A model generated the notes under the pieces. The model had not been told where the DNA came from. It saw only the letters and a list, made by a program, of their open reading frames with translations, and searched no databases. 64,000 bases of DNA from contig CAZUPI010000006.1 of the NCBI GenBank assembly GCA_964621755.1, positions 1 through 64,000 of the forward strand, in the 5' to 3' direction. The stretch comes from UMGS1696 sp964621755. Its GTDB lineage: Bacteria > Bacillota > Clostridia > Oscillospirales > CAG-272. Shown in pieces: positions 1 through 8,798 of this stretch; position 1 is the stretch's first letter; each line of letters starts with the position of its first letter. Made by a program: the position numbers and the translations under genes.

Positions 1-1
1 T

Positions 2-1153
2 GGTCAACATGACCACGGTAAGACCACCCTTACAGCTGCTATCACAAAGAACCTTTCTCTTAACAACGACAAGATTGAGTTCCTCGCATACGACCAGATC
101 GACAACGCGCCTGAGGAAAAGGCTCGTGGTATCACAATCAATACCAGACACGTTGAATACGAAACAGAGAGCAGACACTATGCACACGTTGACTGCCCTG
201 GTCATGCTGACTACGTTAAGAACATGATTACCGGCGCTGCTCAGATGGACGGTGCTATCCTTGTTGTTGCTGCTTCCGACGGTCCTATGCAGCAAACTCG
301 TGAACACATCCTTCTTGCTCGTCAGGTTGGCGTTCCTGCAATCGTTGTTTACATGAACAAGACTGACCTCGTTGATGACGAAGAACTTCTTGAACTCGTT
401 GAAATGGAAATCCGTGAACTCCTCTCCGAGTATGATTTCCCGGGCGACGATATTCCGATTATCCGTGGCTCCGCTCGTGAAGCTCTCGAGTCCACATCCA
501 CAGACCCGAACGCTCCCGAATACAAGTCCATTCACGAACTCATGGACGCTGTTGACGAATACATTCCTACACCTGACAGAAAGAGCGATCTGCCTTTCCT
601 GATGCCTGTAGAAGACGTATTCTCCATCACAGGTCGTGGTACCGTTGCTACTGGTAGAGTAGAGCGTGGTACTGTTAAGATGTCCGATACCGTTGAAATC
701 GTTGGTCTTTCCGATGAAAAGAAGACAACCGTTATCACGGGTATTGAAATGTTCCGTAAGCTTCTTGACTCCGCTGAAGCTGGTGACAACGTAGGTCTCC
801 TTCTCCGTGGTATCGATAAGAAGTCCATCGAACGTGGTCAGGTTCTCTGCAAGCCCGGCACCATTCATCCGCACACCGAATTCACAGGTCAGGTTTACGT
901 TCTTACCGAAAAAGAAGGCGGACGTCAGAAGCCGTTCTTCTCCGGCTACAGACCGCAGTTCTACTTCAGAACAACTGACGTTACCGGTACAATCAAGCTC
1001 CCTGAAGGTACAGAAATGTGCCGTCCTGGCGATAACGTAGATATGGACGTTGAGCTCATCACTCCTATCGCTATTGAAAAGGGTCTTCGTTTCGCTATTC
1101 GTGAAGGCGGCAGAACAGTTGGTTCCGGCGTTGTTATCGAAATCGAAAAATAA
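2..1153 (+). CDS. tuf: Elongation factor Tu, 5' end outside the window
   Basis: EF-Tu carries aminoacyl-tRNA to the ribosome in a GTP-dependent cycle. The frame is open from base 2, giving 383 residues; by comparison with the roughly 400-residue family about 17 N-terminal residues are missing. G motifs are visible: RGITI (G2), DCPGHADY (G3), NKTD (G4, bases 355-366) and GSA (G5), followed by the two beta-barrel domains ending in GSGVVIEIEK. The P-loop at the very edge reads GQHDHGKT where GHVDHGKT is almost universal; this could be an assembly-edge error. Downstream is ribU rather than another ribosomal-protein gene, so this may be the end of a str-type operon. Identity is certain; the N-terminal oddity is not resolved. 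Confidence 0.97.
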   Translation, partial: GQHDHGKTTLTAAITKNLSLNNDKIEFLAYDQIDNAPEEKARGITINTRHVEYETESRHYAHVDCPGHADYVKNMITGAAQMDGAILVVAASDGPMQQTREHILLARQVGVPAIVVYMNKTDLVDDEELLELVEMEIRELLSEYDFPGDDIPIIRGSAREALESTSTDPNAPEYKSIHELMDAVDEYIPTPDRKSDLPFLMPVEDVFSITGRGTVATGRVERGTVKMSDTVEIVGLSDEKKTTVITGIEMFRKLLDSAEAGDNVGLLLRGIDKKSIERGQVLCKPGTIHPHTEFTGQVYVLTEKEGGRQKPFFSGYRPQFYFRTTDVTGTIKLPEGTEMCRPGDNVDMDVELITPIAIEKGLRFAIREGGRTVGSGVVIEIEK

Positions 1154-1175
1154 TTCAGTTGGTTATGGGATTTCC

Positions 1176-1203
1176 GGGAAAGCCTTATAAAAAAGGTTTT
1201 CCC
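1176..1203 (+). terminator. Palindromic hairpin after tuf
   Basis: Arms 1176-1186 and 1193-1203 pair (GGGAAAGCCTT with AAGGTTTTCCC, one wobble) over a 6-base loop, 23 bases after the tuf stop. The tail is C/T-rich rather than a clean T-run. It belongs to the GGGAAAA/TTTTCCC hairpin family that recurs through the window. Confidence 0.65.
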
Positions 1204-1280
1204 GACCCCTTTTCCATATCTTTTTACTTAATGGCAGGGCAAAGATTTTGTCCGGCTCTTTTCAATATAATATTTTACTA

Positions 1281-1398
1281 TTTTCAGGGATAGGCGTAAT
1301 TCCTTACCGGTGGTATAGTCCACGAACGCATGAGATTTCTTGTGTGCCGAACGGGTGTAATTCCCGTACCGACGGTCAAAGTCCGGATGAGAGAAAAT
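1281..1398 (+). ncRNA. FMN riboswitch (RFN element)
   Basis: The conserved RFN blocks occur in order: CAGGGATAGGCGTAATTCC, TACCGGTGGTATAGTCC, CCGAACGGGTGTAATTCCCG, then ACCGACGGTCAAAGTCCGGA and TGAGAGAA. This is the flavin mononucleotide aptamer, which turns down riboflavin synthesis or uptake genes when FMN is plentiful. It lies directly upstream of the ribU-like transporter and is followed by a terminator hairpin, so control is probably by premature termination. Confidence 0.95.
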
Positions 1399-1443
1399 GG
1401 ATAAAGTGACAGCGGCTGTACAGCTTCTGTCCGTTATGCGTAT

Positions 1444-1496
1444 TCCTGTCAATTAATAATTTTTAGAATTATTAAAATCTGACGGGATTTTTTATT
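1444..1496 (+). terminator. Expression-platform terminator of the FMN riboswitch
   Basis: Outer arms 1444-1451 and 1480-1487 (TCCTGTCA with TGACGGGA, one wobble) enclose an inner stem 1454-1461/1467-1474 (TAATAATT with AATTATTA). A TTTTTTATTT tail follows. It sits between the FMN aptamer and the ribU start, as expected for a transcriptional off-switch. Confidence 0.85.
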
Positions 1497-1528
1497 TCAT
1501 AAATTCCGCCTTAATTTCGAGGTGAATT

Positions 1529-2215
1529 ATGTCTACTATCAGTTTAAAGCAAGAAAAAAATTCAAACAACCAAGTTCGCACCATCGTCGCAGTCGGCGTA
1601 CTCATTGCTTTTTCGTATGTTTGCTGCCTCCTGTTCCACTTCAGAGTTTCGTTCCTTTCGTTTGACCTCAAAGATGCGGTCATGACAGTCGGCGCGATGT
1701 TTTTCGGTCCAATCTACGGACTGGCAATGTCGGTGATTGTGGCACTGCTTGAGATGATTACCATCAGCACAACGGGACTGTACGGTTTTGTCATGAATGT
1801 CATAGCAAGCGTAGCATTCGTATGCGTCGGCAGCCTTGTTTACGCACACCGCCGTACTCTGTCCGGTGCGGTTATCGGCATGGTTCTGTCCTGCGTGAGC
1901 ATGACCGCAGTCATGATGATCGCTAACCTGATTATCACCCCCTTCTACATGGGTGCATCTGCGTCCGATGTAGCCGCACTGATTCCGACACTGCTCCTGC
2001 CCTTCAATCTGACAAAAGCAATTTTTAATGCCGCACTTGTTTTCCTGATTTATAAGCCGATTTCATCCGCTCTGAAGAGCGCCGGCTTCCTCAGAGAAGA
2101 GGGCGCAAAGTCGTACAAACCGAGCGTATTGTCAATCGCTATCCCCGCCGTAGTTGCGGTTGTGGCAATGGTATTCTTCTTTATATTCCTGCAAGGCTCC
2201 TTTACCTTCGCATAA
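1529..2215 (+). CDS. ribU: Riboflavin ECF transporter substrate-binding subunit (RibU-like)
   Basis: A 228-residue, very hydrophobic protein with about six membrane segments. It resembles the S component of an energy-coupling factor transporter, the membrane subunit that binds riboflavin and works with a shared EcfA/A'/T module, none of which is in this window. The short polar N-terminus, FLSFDLKD before the first conserved loop, and the LYGFVMNVIAS and NLIITPFYMG segments fit the RibU family. The FMN riboswitch in its leader is strong independent support for riboflavin as substrate. The start follows GAGGTGAATT, a good ribosome-binding site. The gene appears to be transcribed alone; SAM-controlled metK begins a new unit downstream. 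Confidence 0.92.
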   Translation: MSTISLKQEKNSNNQVRTIVAVGVLIAFSYVCCLLFHFRVSFLSFDLKDAVMTVGAMFFGPIYGLAMSVIVALLEMITISTTGLYGFVMNVIASVAFVCVGSLVYAHRRTLSGAVIGMVLSCVSMTAVMMIANLIITPFYMGASASDVAALIPTLLLPFNLTKAIFNAALVFLIYKPISSALKSAGFLREEGAKSYKPSVLSIAIPAVVAVVAMVFFFIFLQGSFTFA

Positions 2216-2293
2216 TTCCGCATTTTTTCAAAAAACGGTGCCGAAGTACAGTAAAGTTTGTCTAAAATTAAATTCAAATTTTTTTACGAGCTA

Positions 2294-2322
2294 TTGCACC
2301 CAGAGAAAAAATGTGCTATAAT
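2294..2322 (+). promoter_or_regulatory. Sigma-A promoter of the SAM riboswitch-metK unit
   Basis: TTGCAC at 2294-2299 and TATAAT at 2317-2322 are separated by 17 bases, placing transcription start shortly before the SAM aptamer at 2345. Confidence 0.85.
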
Positions 2323-2344
2323 ATAAAAGTCAAATCGAATAAAG

Positions 2345-2432
2345 CTTATCAAGAGTGGCTGAGAGACTGGCTCAATGACGCCCGGCAACCTACCGAGAAA
2401 AAGCGGCAAGGTGCTAATTCCTGACAGATGAG
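2345..2432 (+). ncRNA. SAM-I riboswitch (S-box)
   Basis: Hallmark S-box sequence runs from CTTATCAAGAG through GACTGGCTCAATGACGCCC and GGCAACC to AAGGTGCTAATTCCTG and GATGAG. The closing helix pairs 2345-2350 with 2427-2432. S-adenosylmethionine binding shuts off the gene below, here metK, which makes SAM itself: direct product feedback. Bases 2427-2434 (GATGAGAA) can also pair with 2453-2460 (TTCTCATC), which is the antiterminator. Confidence 0.96.
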
Positions 2433-2449
2433 AAAATATCGCCAAATCT

Positions 2450-2478
2450 GTGTTCTCATCCGCTGAGAACACTTTTTT
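2450..2478 (+). terminator. Intrinsic terminator of the SAM riboswitch
   Basis: Perfect 9-bp arms GTGTTCTCA (2450-2458) and TGAGAACAC (2464-2472) with a 5-base loop are followed by six T residues. The 5' arm overlaps the antiterminator segment, so the two folds exclude each other. Confidence 0.95.
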
Positions 2479-2537
2479 GTTGTCTGGAAGAACTCCTTAG
2501 CGCCACTCAAAAATTACAAAAGAAAGGAAATACACTT

Positions 2538-3719
2538 ATGAAAAAGCTGTTTACGTCTGAATCTGTTACCGAGGGGCATCCCGATAAACTGTGTGACCAG
2601 ATTTCCGATAGAATTCTTGATGAGATGCTGCGTGCGGACCCGATGGCCCGTGTTGCGTGCGAAACCTGCTGCACAACCGGCCTTGTAATGGTCATGGGCG
2701 AGATTACGACGACCTCCTTTGTGGATATTCAGGACGTCGTGCGCCGGACGGTGTGCGACATCGGATACAACCGCGCAAAGTTTGGCTTCGACGGCACCAC
2801 CTGCGCGGTCATCAACTCCATTCACGAGCAGTCCCCTGACATCGCACTCGGCGTGGACAAGTCCGCAGAGGCAAAGTCCGGTGAGATTACCGACGCTTTC
2901 GACACCGGTGCAGGAGATCAGGGTCTTATGTTCGGATTCGCGTGTGACGAGACGCCTGAGCTGATGCCGCTCCCCATTTCACTGGCGCATAAAATGGCAA
3001 AACGCCTCACCGATGTTCGCAAGAACGGTACCCTTCCCTACCTCCGTCCCGACGGAAAAACGCAGGTCACCGTGGAGTACGACGGCAATACCCCTGTCCG
3101 CATCGATACCGTAGTAGTCTCCTCGCAGCACGACCCGGAAGTTTCCCTTGACCAAATTCGGCACGACATCATCAATCAGGTTATCCGCCCCACCGTACCT
3201 GAAGGTATGATGGACGATGAAACAAAAATCTATGTCAATCCCACCGGACGCTTCGTCATCGGCGGACCTATGGGCGACAGCGGTCTGACCGGACGCAAAA
3301 TTATCGTCGACACTTACGGCGGTTACTCCCGTCATGGCGGCGGCGCGTTCTCCGGTAAGGACCCCACCAAGGTCGACCGCTCCGCTTCGTATATGGCGCG
3401 TTACATCGCCAAGAACGTCGTTGCTTCCGGTATCGCAAGCCGCTGCGAGATTCAAATCGCCTACGCCATCGGCGTCGCACGCCCCGTCTCTGTTATGCTC
3501 GACACTTTCGGCACCGGCAAAATCAACGACCTCACTCTGTCCGAATTCATCACCTCCCGCATCGACATGCGTCCGGCAGCCATTATCGACCGTTTCGACC
3601 TCCGCCGTCCCATTTACGGAGATATTGCCGCATACGGTCACATGGGTCGCGAGGACCTGAACACCCCCTGGGAGGCTCGTGATTTTGCCCCCGAAATCCA
3701 GAAAGCATTTCATTATTGA
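2538..3719 (+). CDS. metK: S-adenosylmethionine synthetase
   Basis: Makes S-adenosylmethionine from methionine and ATP in the cytoplasm. At 393 residues it has the family's usual length. Visible motifs are the N-terminal TSESVTEGHPDKLCDQISD, the ATP-binding GAGDQG and FGFA region, the flexible-loop neighbourhood around DIALGVD, and the signature GGGAFSGKDPTKVDRSAAY-like stretch (here RSASYMARYIAKN). The ATG has an AGAAAGGA site 11 bases upstream. Expression is governed by the SAM-I riboswitch in its leader. It seems monocistronic: recD2 downstream has its own strong promoter. Confidence 0.98.
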   Translation: MKKLFTSESVTEGHPDKLCDQISDRILDEMLRADPMARVACETCCTTGLVMVMGEITTTSFVDIQDVVRRTVCDIGYNRAKFGFDGTTCAVINSIHEQSPDIALGVDKSAEAKSGEITDAFDTGAGDQGLMFGFACDETPELMPLPISLAHKMAKRLTDVRKNGTLPYLRPDGKTQVTVEYDGNTPVRIDTVVVSSQHDPEVSLDQIRHDIINQVIRPTVPEGMMDDETKIYVNPTGRFVIGGPMGDSGLTGRKIIVDTYGGYSRHGGGAFSGKDPTKVDRSASYMARYIAKNVVASGIASRCEIQIAYAIGVARPVSVMLDTFGTGKINDLTLSEFITSRIDMRPAAIIDRFDLRRPIYGDIAAYGHMGREDLNTPWEARDFAPEIQKAFHY

Positions 3720-3748
3720 TAAATAACACCCATCCCACTCAATTTTCG

Positions 3749-3777
3749 TTGACAAAAAACCGCCAAACGGGTATAAT
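3749..3777 (+). promoter_or_regulatory. Sigma-A promoter upstream of recD2
   Basis: Perfect TTGACA (3749-3754) and TATAAT (3772-3777) with a 17-base spacer. About 90 bases of leader follow before the TTG start. Confidence 0.9.
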
Positions 3778-3874
3778 ATAGACAGTAAGTGTTTGATGAG
3801 TCGTTTGAAGTTTTTGAGAAGGGGCGCTCCCGCCTCACGTCAAACATAACTGATTTATTGCCGGAGGGCTTGCA

Positions 3875-6127
3875 TTGAACAATTTTTATTCGCGGCAGGA
3901 GAGTCTGGCTGACGGAAGCGAACCGGCGGATACCGTCTCCGGCATTGTCGACTCCATCATCTATCAGAATGAGGAAAATGGATACACCGTCTGTGAAATC
4001 GAGGACTCAGCCGGGGAACCCGTAACTGTTGTTGGGATTATTCCCTACCTCACAGAGGGGGACAAAATCACCGCGTACGGCACGTGGACGAACCATCAAG
4101 TCTACGGGCGGCAGTTTAAGGCGGAAACGTACGAAAAGACACTGCCCGCCGAAAAAGGCGACATTCTCCATTATCTCGCGTCCGGCGCAGTAAAAGGAAT
4201 CGGGCCGAAAACGGCGCAGAAAATTGTCGAGCAGTTCGGGACGGACAGCTTTTCCGTAATTGAGAATCATCCGGACTGGCTGTGCGACATCCCCGGCATC
4301 ACCCGGAAGAAAGCGGACAAAATCAGCGCAAGCTTCAAAGCAATGGCCGGCGCACGGTCGGTCATGATATTCTGCCGTGACTACTTTACCCCGCAGACTT
4401 CGATGAAAATCTATCAAAAATGGGGCGGTTCTGCAGTAGACCGGATTCGGAACAATCCGTACAAGCTGTGCGAGGATTTCCGCGGCATCAGCTTCAATCG
4501 CGCGGACCGCATTGCAATGAGTATGGGCCTTGCGCCCGACTCCGACGAGCGCCTCGTACACGGATTGGTATACGTGCTGCGCAACGAAGCGTCGCGCTCG
4601 GGACACACCTGTATTCCGGATAGTGAGTTGCTGCGGTGCGCGGTAGAGCTTCTGTTCCAAGGGGATGTTCAGTATGCGAAAACGGTTGCAACATGTATTG
4701 AAAAGTCGGTGGAGAAGCTGTCTCTGATTCCGCTGACCGTCGACGGAGTCCGCTATATTTTCGATCCGATGATGTACAATGCAGAGTGCTATATCGCGAA
4801 AAAGCTGAAGGCGATAAATGACCGCTGTCCGAAAATGAGCGGTCGGGACGCGGCGTCCATGATTGAGGCATGCGAAGCGAAAAGCGGGATTACCTATGCG
4901 GTGATGCAGAAAAAGGCGCTAATGCAGGCGATGTCGGACGGCGTAATGATTCTGACAGGCGGTCCGGGAACCGGTAAGACGACCATCATCAAAGGATTGA
5001 TCTCGATTTTTGAATCACTTGATTTTGAAATATCGCTTGCAGCACCGACAGGCCGCGCCGCCAAGCGGATGAGTGAAGCGACCTCGCACGAGGCAAAGAC
5101 GATACACCGCCTTCTCGAGATGGATTTTTCGGATGAAAACGGCTCGAAGTTCCTGCGTGACGAAAACAACACTCTCGACGCGGACGTCGTGATTATCGAC
5201 GAGGCATCGATGATTGACGTACCGCTGATGGAGGCGCTTCTGAAGGCCATAAAGAACGGGTCTCGGTTGATCATCATCGGCGACAGCGACCAGCTCCCGT
5301 CGGTCGGCGCAGGAAACGTGCTGGGGGACATCATCGAATCGGGCGTTTTCCCGGTGATTCGGCTGACGGACATATTCCGGCAATCGGAGCAGAGCCTTAT
5401 CATCACGAATGCGCACAGAATCAACGCAGGTGAGATGCCGGATGTGAGCCGGAATGACGCAGATTTTTTCTATCTCCGACGGGAGAGCGAGGAAGCGATA
5501 TCTGCGACAGTGATAGACCTTGTGAAAAATCGCCTGCCGCGCTCCTACGGTGCGGACATCGTGTCGAAGATACAGGTTCTCACCCCTTCGCGCAAGGGCT
5601 TATCGGGAACGGATATCTTGAACGCAGGCTTGCAGGATGCGCTGAATCCGCCATCGCCGCGAAAGGGCGAAAAAAAATCGCGGGATGTTATATTCCGCGT
5701 AGGCGACCGCGTGATGCAGACGAGAAACAACTATGAGATCGAGTGGGAAACCGAGGACGGACGCAACGGCATGGGCATCTACAACGGCGATATCGGCGTT
5801 GTAACGGATATAGATAAGGAAGAAAACCTCGTAGCAGTAGAGTTTGACGAGAGAAAATGTATGCTCGACGTGGCGCAGCTGGACGAAATCGACCACGCAT
5901 ACGCGATTACGGTTCACAAAAGCCAAGGCAGCGAATACCCGGTCGTCATTATTCCGCTGTATTCCTGTGCTCCTATGCTGCTGTCGCGCAATCTGCTGTA
6001 TACGGCGGTAACACGCGCCTCTAAAATGGTCATCCTCGTCGGCAAGCCGTCCATTCTCGAGCAAATGATAGCCAACAACCGCCACGCCATCCGCTGCACG
6101 ATGCTCAAGAAATTTCTAAAAGAATAA
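3875..6127 (+). CDS. recD2: RecD2-type ATP-dependent DNA helicase
   Basis: A 5'-3' superfamily 1 helicase of the RecD2 type, found without RecBC and linked to DNA repair and replication-fork stability. The 750 residues show the N-terminal OB-like domain (VSGIVDSIIYQNEENGYTV), two helix-hairpin-helix repeats near residues 109 (GIGPKTAQKIV) and 139 (IPGITRKKADKI), Walker A GGPGTGKTT near 363, Walker B VVIIDEASMID near 438, and the C-terminal UvrD-like motif AYAITVHKSQGSEYPVV near 675. Translation probably starts at TTG 3875, six bases after GGAGGG; no suitable ATG is nearby. The gene has its own promoter and is bounded downstream by two palindromic terminators facing the convergent ABC operon. 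Confidence 0.96.
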   Translation: MNNFYSRQESLADGSEPADTVSGIVDSIIYQNEENGYTVCEIEDSAGEPVTVVGIIPYLTEGDKITAYGTWTNHQVYGRQFKAETYEKTLPAEKGDILHYLASGAVKGIGPKTAQKIVEQFGTDSFSVIENHPDWLCDIPGITRKKADKISASFKAMAGARSVMIFCRDYFTPQTSMKIYQKWGGSAVDRIRNNPYKLCEDFRGISFNRADRIAMSMGLAPDSDERLVHGLVYVLRNEASRSGHTCIPDSELLRCAVELLFQGDVQYAKTVATCIEKSVEKLSLIPLTVDGVRYIFDPMMYNAECYIAKKLKAINDRCPKMSGRDAASMIEACEAKSGITYAVMQKKALMQAMSDGVMILTGGPGTGKTTIIKGLISIFESLDFEISLAAPTGRAAKRMSEATSHEAKTIHRLLEMDFSDENGSKFLRDENNTLDADVVIIDEASMIDVPLMEALLKAIKNGSRLIIIGDSDQLPSVGAGNVLGDIIESGVFPVIRLTDIFRQSEQSLIITNAHRINAGEMPDVSRNDADFFYLRRESEEAISATVIDLVKNRLPRSYGADIVSKIQVLTPSRKGLSGTDILNAGLQDALNPPSPRKGEKKSRDVIFRVGDRVMQTRNNYEIEWETEDGRNGMGIYNGDIGVVTDIDKEENLVAVEFDERKCMLDVAQLDEIDHAYAITVHKSQGSEYPVVIIPLYSCAPMLLSRNLLYTAVTRASKMVILVGKPSILEQMIANNRHAIRCTMLKKFLKE

Positions 6128-6135
6128 ATAGTAAA

Positions 6136-6174
6136 GGGGGGAGGAACTTTTTGAAAAAAGCTCCTCCCCCTTTT
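6136..6174 (+). terminator. Bidirectional hairpin after recD2
   Basis: GGGGGAGGA...TCCTCCCCC arms flank an ACTTTTTGAAAAAAG core and are followed by TTTT. It lies between convergent genes and works on paper in both directions. Same palindrome family as 6243-6280. Confidence 0.75.
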
Positions 6175-6242
6175 CCCCCTCAAAAAACTTTCCATCTAAA
6201 ATAAAAAAGTATGGTACTTAGTATAAAGTTTTTTGAAAAGGG

Positions 6243-6280
6243 TGCGGGGAAAACTTTTTTACAAAAAAGTTTTCCCCGCA
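6243..6280. terminator. Perfect palindrome between convergent recD2 and DUF4340 genes
   Basis: Arms 6243-6260 and 6263-6280 (TGCGGGGAAAACTTTTTT and its exact complement) are separated by two bases. On the - strand it follows the stop of the DUF4340 gene at 6298. The flank TAGTATAAAGTTTTTTGAAAAGG recurs inverted next to the copy at 35954, so this is a repeated element as well as a likely terminator. Confidence 0.75.
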
Positions 6281-6297
6281 AATAGTTTAAACTGCCA

Positions 6298-7290
6298 TTA
6301 TTCTTCCTCAGGTGCCGGCTCGTAGTCGAGGTAGGCAATGATTTTGTCTACAGTTTCCGCGTCAACTACATACACGATTGTGGACTTTTCGGGAGCGGCG
6401 TAATAGCCTTCGTCGTGACCGCTGGAACTACCGAAAAGGAAGGTATATGCGGTATCAAGGCGGTTTGTCGTCTCATTTCCATTTGCGTCAGTAGTCGTCA
6501 CAGCACGCTTATAGGATATCGTAATCCCACTGGAACCGTCGATATTATATAACTCGGCGCGTTCGGCTTCATCGGAATAATAGTCCGAACAAGTCGTCAG
6601 ACTCAAGTCTCCGAAAATATCGAACAAAGCTGCGATTCCGTTTACGTCGTCGATGGTTTTTTCGCGCCCCTCATACATTACGGTGATTCCCGTGATGTAG
6701 TCCTGCTCAATGTCGGTCGGCATTGAGTCAAGCTGGAGCAAATCATCGAGCTCATAGTCGAAGTAGATGCTGAGACCGGATGAAATGGTGTAAATCGCGC
6801 CGTCCGCCATGAAGTAGTAGGAGCCGCCGTCAAACGAGTTGTAGTCCCCAATGCGGTATTCGTGGGAGGTGCCGTCTGCGTAGGTCACGTTAATGAGGTA
6901 TTCCGGTTCCTCAAGACCAAAGTTCGCTGCCTCCCCGTCGGTAATCTCACTTTTTACGCCAATGGAGGATATCGCGCTCGCCATCGCCGTCACCGGCGTC
7001 TGGTTCAGCGGGAAGTTGTCGTCGGCTTTGAGATACCACGTGGCGCCGGAAATGTAGAAGGCAATCGGGTCCTCATCCGGACGCTTATATGACAGCTCGG
7101 TTGCATTGGATGCGTCGTATTCGGCAATCATCTGTACTGCGTTTGCCGCGGCTTCCTCCGCCGCCTGCTGCGCTTCTTTTTTATCGTTGGAGGCGGACAG
7201 CGCACGATAGGCAATGGAAAGCACGGCAACAAACACAAGCAGAATGATTAACATCGTGTATTTCGAATATTTGTTTTTCTTTTTTTTCAT
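6298..7290 (-). CDS. DUF4340 protein of Gld-like ABC operon 1
   Basis: A 330-residue membrane-anchored protein: a lysine-rich start (MKKKKNKYSKY), one membrane segment near residues 10-28, then an extracytoplasmic region with the DUF4340 pattern (GLEEPEYLINVTYADGTSHEYRIGDY). DUF4340 proteins accompany Gld-type ABC transporters; their job is unknown. I prefer the start at 7290 over the upstream ATG at 7326: it gives a classic ATGA overlap with the preceding stop and has AGAAGGAG at a good distance. It is the last gene of the operon. A paralogue begins at 63374 in the second copy of this system. Confidence 0.85.
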   Translation of the reverse strand: MKKKKNKYSKYTMLIILLVFVAVLSIAYRALSASNDKKEAQQAAEEAAANAVQMIAEYDASNATELSYKRPDEDPIAFYISGATWYLKADDNFPLNQTPVTAMASAISSIGVKSEITDGEAANFGLEEPEYLINVTYADGTSHEYRIGDYNSFDGGSYYFMADGAIYTISSGLSIYFDYELDDLLQLDSMPTDIEQDYITGITVMYEGREKTIDDVNGIAALFDIFGDLSLTTCSDYYSDEAERAELYNIDGSSGITISYKRAVTTTDANGNETTNRLDTAYTFLFGSSSGHDEGYYAAPEKSTIVYVVDAETVDKIIAYLDYEPAPEEE

Positions 7291-8777
7291 CTCTTTCTCC
7301 TTCTGAACCATATAACGAATCCGCACGCCAGAATGGCAAGAGGTATAATAAAGACAATCACAACCGACCAGATTGCCACATCCGCTTCGGTTACGGTCAG
7401 AGCCTCTACCTGCATCTGTTTTGCAATGATGGAGAGATTCGTCTTATTCGCACTCATCCAGTTGAGCGTCGAGATGAACAGCGCGGAGTTGCCGCCGGAC
7501 ACATACATATCCGCATACTCGTCAGTAATAGCAGGAGAGGAGTACCACGCGAACTTGTAGCTGTCCGCACGTGTTCCGTCTGCATCTCCTGTCACGGCTG
7601 CGCCTACGTATACCAGACCTTCCAGGTCGCCCTCCGCTTTATCAAGGTTATCCGCTGCCAGGTCCGCCTTCACATATGCCGATGTGGTAGTCGAAAGGAG
7701 CGGAATAACGTTATGCGTACCATCAGAAAGAATACCGTGCGCAGCGTTCATGAGGACATAGATATCCGTGCTCGACAGCAGCGATATCGGACCGGTTGAA
7801 GAGGAGCCGAGTACCGGCAGGAGGTAGTGCGGGTATCCCATGTAGTTATTGCGGTTTGTTTCCACGACAACACCGTCAGCTGACTCCAGACCCATATAGG
7901 CGACAAGTTCGTTGAGGTTTGGCATGAGGGTGGAATTATAAGTCGTCGCGCCGGTTACAAGGATAATGTTGCCGCCCTCATCCAGATAGGATTTCAGCAT
8001 TTCCGTATCTGTCTCGGACAGGTCTGAGGTCGGGAGATTGATGAGGATTGACGAGCAGTCCTCCGGAATTGCGTCAATGTTCAGCAGGGTGAATTCTGTG
8101 GTCGCTACGTTTTCGCTCTTGATGTAGCCAAGGTAGGTGTCGTTGATTGCGGTTTCACCGTGACCGGTGAGGGCATACATCGTCGGCAGGTCGTCGCGGG
8201 TCACGTAGTCAATCGCGGTGGTAAACATCAGCTCGCCGTTGAAATACGGCGTTCCGGACGGAATCTGACCGTAGTAATAGTAGTAATACAGTTCTTCATC
8301 GGAGTACTCACGGGGATAAATGTCGTTGTAATCGATTGCCATCGACCGCTTTGCGCTCTCGACAATAACAGAGTTATCATTGAGCGTCTGTTCGGTGTAA
8401 TTCGAGATGAAGCCCGGATTGGAGAGTGGGTCGACGGTGGAGACTTTGATATGGGAATTCAGCGCGGTATAGCGGCCAAGAAGCTCTTCTGTGTTCGCCA
8501 GTTCGTTTCCGCGCTGGGTGAGGATATAGATGTTGACGTCCTCGTCAACGCCCGCGAGAATCTGCTCGGTTTCCTCACTGATAGAATACAGCTGCAAGCT
8601 CGACAGGTCGTATTTTGTGTAAGTGGACGGAACTTCCGAAATGAACAGGTTCACGAGAATCACGACCGCAAGCACAACCGCCGTCATGACGATGCTGAAC
8701 GAGCCGATCTTCAGATATTTTTTATTGAGCTTTTTCGTTTCAGGGGATGTATGTTTCGTTTGTTTTTCGTTATTCAT
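7287..8777 (-). CDS. GldG-like ABC auxiliary protein, operon 1
   Basis: A 496-residue protein with one membrane segment near residues 27-48, a large extracytoplasmic region, and a C-terminal membrane segment ending in the basic tail WFRRRKR. The layout and blocks such as YDLSSLQLYSISEETEQIL, VNIYILTQRG, ALTGHGE and ILVTGATTYNSTLMPNL fit the ABC_transp_aux/GldG family, the component thought to work beside the ABC-2 permease. A run of six tyrosines lies in the middle region. It is followed by the DUF4340 gene with a 4-base overlap and preceded by the permease gene. The substrate is unknown. The paralogue is at 61756-63252. Confidence 0.85.
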   Translation of the reverse strand: MNNEKQTKHTSPETKKLNKKYLKIGSFSIVMTAVVLAVVILVNLFISEVPSTYTKYDLSSLQLYSISEETEQILAGVDEDVNIYILTQRGNELANTEELLGRYTALNSHIKVSTVDPLSNPGFISNYTEQTLNDNSVIVESAKRSMAIDYNDIYPREYSDEELYYYYYYGQIPSGTPYFNGELMFTTAIDYVTRDDLPTMYALTGHGETAINDTYLGYIKSENVATTEFTLLNIDAIPEDCSSILINLPTSDLSETDTEMLKSYLDEGGNIILVTGATTYNSTLMPNLNELVAYMGLESADGVVVETNRNNYMGYPHYLLPVLGSSSTGPISLLSSTDIYVLMNAAHGILSDGTHNVIPLLSTTTSAYVKADLAADNLDKAEGDLEGLVYVGAAVTGDADGTRADSYKFAWYSSPAITDEYADMYVSGGNSALFISTLNWMSANKTNLSIIAKQMQVEALTVTEADVAIWSVVIVFIIPLAILACGFVIWFRRRKR

Positions 8778-8798
8778 TGCAAATTTACCTCCTCATCC

